Part shown: positions 59,830 to 64,000 of the stretch, piece by piece
How the letters are laid out: each line of letters begins with the position of its first letter
Numbering within the stretch: position 1 is the stretch's first letter
NCBI GenBank assembly: GCA_019828595.1
Contig: JAHQRK010000012.1
Span: 310,001-374,000 of the forward strand
DNA: 64,000 nucleotides
Direction of reading: 5' to 3'
From: Aphanomyces cochlioides
Taxonomy: Eukaryota > Oomycota > Saprolegniomycetes > Saprolegniales > Verrucalvaceae
Notes under the pieces: generated by a model
Seen by the model: only the letters and a program-made list of their open reading frames with translations
What the model was told of the DNA's origin: nothing
The model's database searches: none
Made by a program: the position numbers and the translations under genes

Positions 59830-61906
59830 CGACGGCCGCCGCGTTGACGGACACTCAGTTCCATCACGGTTTCTTGCTCGAAATTGTAATGCGCACAGCT
59901 CAACGAATCTTTCAGAAAGCCCACGACTGGCGCTTTGATCTGTTGCTTGGAAATCGGCATGTCAGTTTGATCCTACGTCCAGATGTCATTACGCTGGAGC
60001 CCATGACGTCTCCTTTGTACCTGAATCTGTTGCTTGACATCTCGAATGAGCGACTTGATATCTGTTTCGATCGTCAAAGTCTGACCAGACAACTTCCACT
60101 GCGTGTTGTCAGGCTCATAGGGCACTTGGACATACAGACGCACGTTGCCCTACGCAGATGATCAGTTCTTCCGATGATCCTGGAGGTACATACCGGACGC
60201 AATGCTGCCCATTCGTCTTCTGGCATCAGTATTACGCCGTCAACGCGCTGGCGTTTGGGAGCTGGTTGTTCCATCATGACCGCTCCAGGGGGGACGACCA
60301 TCATCGGCGGCGGAACAACCATACCTGGAGCTAGCGGGATCATACCAGGAGGTGGTGGCATTACAACACGCGGTGGATGCACAATTGTAGGTGGTGCAGT
60401 TGTTGGCGGTGGTGGAATCGCATGAGGAGGCATTGGAGGGGGCGGTGGTGGTCTGGATTGCGGTGGCGGTGGAATGTGAAATTGTTGGATCCTAGACTGC
60501 GTCTGCACTGGCAAATACGCCGACGGGGCGTCGTTGACGCCGTCGTCGTCATCGTCTTGAGGCGCTGAAGTGGCGGCCGATTGAGCGGCAGACGTTGATG
60601 TCGCTTGGACCAATTTCGCTTCTTCTTCAGCGGACGACGTGAAAATATCCGTGCGCTTGGTGGCAAATCGCTTGAAATTGTCGGCTATCGCGGCTCCAGG
60701 AGCAAAAGGACTATCCTTTACTTTTTGAAGATGGCGCGCCTTCTCTTCTCGGTATTTTGGAGCTTGGAGAAGGATGCGCATGTGTTCGTTTGCTTCCGAC
60801 GAGCTCACAGCTTGCCCGTCAACACTTGTGATTTGAACCGCCGGCGCACTTGGAGCCGCGACGCGCGGTACATAGTCCTCCACGACCTTAAGTTCCGCTG
60901 GGCGCTCTTCTTCTTCCATGTCCATGTCCATGTCGTCATCATCATCATTGGCAACGTTTGCCGGTGCCGTGGAAGTCGCTGCTGTGCCCGCAGTTTGAAC
61001 TTGGCCACTTTCGTCGAGGTATGGCAATTGCCCTGGTGCAGCGTCGTCATTCTCGTCGAATGTAATGACTTCAACGACGACAAAGTCGTGCCAGTCGATT
61101 TGCTGGTACGCGAGCTTTTCAGCGTCGGTGGCCATCTCCTCTCTGTGCTTTTCTTCTTCTTCTCTTCGAATCCACTCGTGTTTGTGCACACATCGGTCCA
61201 AGACTTGCATTCGGTCCATTCCTGCTGTAAGTTGCTCGATCAGCGGGCTTCCCTTCTTCTCTTGAGCTTTTGCTGTCAAGATCTTGGCATAACTCTCGAC
61301 GAGGAACGTAAAGTACGCAAAGAGTGGATGCGTTGGCTTGAGAAAGTCAAACTGAGGATTGCGTTGTTCGCGTGTCGCCAACCCTGAGAGGAATGGTTTG
61401 CCACTAACGGCTGTGTATTGCGCCGTGAGGTACATGATCTCTTGATCCAGCGGTGTCAATGTCGGATGCTTCTGTTTAAATTGTTCTTCTACAGGTGGTT
61501 CATTCTTGTCTTTGAGGCTTTTCACGCTCTTGCTCACGATCCCATCGACTGCTTTCTTCTCGACTACACCAACTTCAATTTTCGCCGGTTCTGGCTCAGC
61601 TGGTGCAGGAGGCGCCTCCGGTTCCTTTGCAGGTGCTGCCGCTGTATTCGCAGCGGACTCTGGTTCATTTGCTTGGTTTTCAAACTCCTCGACTTTGTGT
61701 TCGTAGTACGCATTGTACGGGTCACTCGGCTTGAGAAAGCTAAACTTGGCTGAAATGACTTCCCCTGCAATTTTACGCTCAAAGCTTCTGCCATTTCGCG
61801 CTACAAACTGTGCGGTCTTGTCAACGACAGCGCGGATCTCTGGTGGCGGGTAAATAAGCCCAGTTACACGGCCTTGGACGGCGCCGGTCGCGGGTTCCTC
61901 GGCCAT
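59826..61906 (-). CDS. SF3A1: Splicing factor 3A subunit 1 (SF3A1 / Prp21; 3 exons)
   Basis: Exons 61906-60194, 60149-60021 and 59972-59826 join in phase to 662 aa (introns 44 and 48 nt). Two SURP modules: TAQFVARNGRSFERKIAGEV with FSFLKPSDPYNAYYEHKVEE, and TAQYTAVSGKPFLSGLATRE with FDFLKPTHPLFAYFTFLVES. The central region has HDFVVVEVITFDENDD. A long Pro/Met-rich stretch follows, then KRQRVDGVILMPEDEWA. The C-terminal ubiquitin-like domain is GNVRLYVQVPYEPD ... MPISKQQIKAPVVGFLKDSL, ending RQRGGRR. This is a U2 snRNP component. The stop overlaps the ZNRD2-like stop. Confidence 0.96.
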
Positions 61907-62641
61907 CTTCCCGAAATGCGAGGGGGCGTGATTGGACCATTTTCAACCACTCCTCCCTAAACATGACGTAATTTAATTGGCTAAAAATAATCTCATTATT
62001 GTTCTTAGAATCCATTTCATTGGATAAAACTTCAACTGAAAACTCAGGCTAAGTTCAAACTGTTCTAACTTCTCTGGAGGAAGCGTATCTACTCGATGGA
62101 GAGCACACAAAGCGGCAAAGAAGCAATGCATAACGCTATTATTGCCACTTTAATGGTGTTAGTTTGGTTACTGGACGAAGTTTTTCGTTTGCTTTCTCAT
62201 GGGATAATCGATCGTACCTCGATCTTTCCGGATAATATAAAAGACTAGCCGGAAGAGTTGAGCTTTGGATAGCAGATACTCTTAAGCTCGTTTATTGATA
62301 TTGACGAAGGGAATCTCGTAGGTCTGCATTATGCAAACGCATCTTACTTATACCAACTTCAGTCGTTAATCGTTAAATAATACAATCAACAATGGTATCA
62401 CGATGCATTGAGACTAAATTTAAAAAATGGCTTCTTCACCAATCACATGAGCCCCAAAATGAGATAAGAATTTCATTGGTCAAAAATTGAGTAAACTTAA
62501 TGGAATCGGCTATTGCACCGCTAATTTACATCACTGTTAACCTAGAATTAATAAGGATGTTGCATATTTTGAGGATAAGACTGGCTTTGCTGCCGTCCAT
62601 TGCACGAAAGACATGATGGTGTAGTGTCGTGGTCATATTCA
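61907..62641. other. Intergenic between SF3A1 and GNL1, no gene seen
   Basis: AT-rich, holding the SF3A1 promoter and the GNL1 3' region. One TTTCCGGATAATAT motif is at about 62225. No RNA gene or ORF with domain character was seen. Confidence 0.45.
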
Positions 62642-64000
62642 TTAAATGTCGTCAGTGGCTGGACGATCAAGCTGATCTTTCTTCGTCTCGACAATACAGG
62701 GGTCTCTATTTGGTGGCGGAAAGCTTAGCACGACTTTTTTGCCGTTCAGCGTGTCACGGAGGAGTGTATTTGCAGCTCGAAAGACATCGAGCTTGCCGCC
62801 TTTGACGTGAAAACCCCGAAGGTTGGCATACGCTTCGGCAATCGTATATGGCGACCATTCTAGACAATCGATTCAGTGACAGTCCACTGAATTGGGCGTA
62901 GATACCATCTTCTTCCTCGACTTTGCGCAGTTTGTATACTTCTTGAATGGTCGGATCGGCATTTTCAGCCAGGAAACGAATCGCAGAGTATGGTTCTCGA
63001 GTCTGAGCAATAGGAAAGCTCCCAAATAAGATCTAACAGACCATTCGTGGTAAGCAATGATGTCAATCAAGGATCCATCGATTGCATACCTGAAGGGCTA
63101 CAGGCACACCGAATCGCGGAAAGACAACGCCAGGGCAATCGCAAAAGCAAAGCTTGTCGACGCCGTCAATGCCATGGGGTTTGTCATAGAAGTGAGTCTG
63201 GAAATGCTTGGTGTGGCCTGGAGTTGACGACACTGACACTTTCTTCTTGAGGAACATGCTATTCAAGAAAGAGCTCTTGCCGACATTTGGTTCACCAACC
63301 TACACATGATGCCCATGAGATGGTATCAGGTTGCAAAGCAATTACCAGGCCGATCATGGGAGTATTGCTACTGTCTTCTAGCTCCAAGCCGCGACTTAGT
63401 TCGCCGAGCGTCTGTAGCAAAGTTGCGTTGCTCTCGAGAGCGTGGTTGCAACTGTAGCTTAAGACGGGAACGTTGTAACGTGCATGGATGTAATTAATCC
63501 ATGCAGCTTCTCGCTCTGGAGCAACAAAGTCCGACTTCGTCAGCAAAATGAGCAGTCGTTTGTCTGGATAATCCTTCTGGATGTGTTGGATCAATCGATG
63601 GCTGAGATGCAACAAGGGGCAACGTGAGTCTGCTAAATGTACCAAGATGTTGGCTTTCTCGACGACCCGCCACAGTTGCCGCCACACTTGAAGGTTGCGT
63701 TCGTACGAATTAATCTGCAAACCATCCTTGCGATCCATGCAAGCTTGATGGAGCTGCGTCAACCACTCGCGGAACGATTCTTCCTCACGCCCGTTCAATT
63801 CCTCTGGCGTCATACTCGTGGTCCATGAAGGCCGTAGTGGAATCGTTGGCTGGTTTTCCACATTTGCAATACCAAAGTTGTAGATCGATTGCGAATTTCC
63901 TCGATCAGGAGCCATGATTAAGCTCCGAGTGGCATCTTGTTTACGTGCATTGATTGCCGCCTGTGATTCTTTCGCAAAGATCGTCTTGAGATCGCCAGAA
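62642..64000 (-). CDS. GNL1: GNL1-like circularly permuted GTPase (N-terminus outside window)
   Basis: The order of GTPase motifs is permuted: G4 (LLTKSDF) comes first, then after an intron G1 (VGEPNVGKSSFLNSMFLKKK), then G3 (DCPGVVFPRFG). GNL1-specific stretches are present: FREWLTQLHQACMDRKDGL, NLQVWRQLWRVVEKANILVH and the C-terminal EWSPYTIAEAYANLRGFHVK ... RAANTLLRDTLNGKKVVLSF PPP. The stop TAA is at 62644-62642. The frame is open through 64000, so the basic N-terminus continues beyond the window; the Met at 63915 is internal. The family works in ribosome biogenesis or nucleolar function. Introns are about 45-60 nt. Confidence 0.92.

Noticed and set aside
1..64000. CRISPR arrays, bacterial operons or ribosome binding sites
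   Set aside because: The window is spliced eukaryotic DNA; no regularly spaced short repeats were seen.

Overview
This is eukaryotic nuclear DNA. Nearly every gene is cut by GT-AG introns of only about 35-52 nt. The gene set is eukaryotic housekeeping: Crooked neck, EDRF1, PSMB2, DDX27/Drs1, BUD23, SF3A1, GNL1, WDR53, RNF141, a DHHC acyltransferase and PP2C. Introns of this size, extreme gene packing, a plant-like mariner element and an LTR retrotransposon with antisense ORFs make an oomycete most likely, possibly one of the Saprolegniales. That assignment is inference; no marker gene here proves it.

Layout. 1-20 kb: a packed run of splicing, chromatin, ER-folding, proteasome and ribosome-biogenesis genes, with two multidomain proteins (YWTD/IPT secreted; PX-PDZ-coiled coil). 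20-24 kb: a Stealth-family membrane protein, then a decayed hAT transposase with perfect palindromes, then two small genes. 24-27.3 kb: WDR53 and a protein kinase whose eight exons join in phase into an Atg1/ULK-type kinase followed by two Atg11/FIP200 'Claw'-like domains. 27.8-39.3 kb: an 11.5-kb LTR retrotransposon read on the minus strand. Its LTRs are nearly identical, its pol is broken, and two long intact ORFs lie antisense to pol. 40.2-43.5 kb: a PIF/Harbinger-like MITE, then a mariner-like element nested between a second inverted repeat. 43.6-64 kb: a packed run with a glutathionylspermidine-synthase-like ATP-grasp enzyme, a tail-to-tail pair of RNF141 paralogues, a WW protein, PP2C, an amino-acid transporter, a palmitoyltransferase, membrane proteins, a double ZNRD2/p27 zinc-ribbon protein, SF3A1 and GNL1.

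Two rules run through the window. First, convergent genes end within about 30 bp of each other, and two pairs overlap by 4 bp through their stop codons, so 3' untranslated regions must run into the opposite gene. Second, the palindrome TATCCGGATA and close variants recur just upstream of many start codons (3.7, 52.9, 57.5-57.8 and 58.7-58.8 kb) and look like a shared promoter element. Exon joins are given with positions where all phases could be checked by hand. The remaining multi-exon genes are given as outer limits only.
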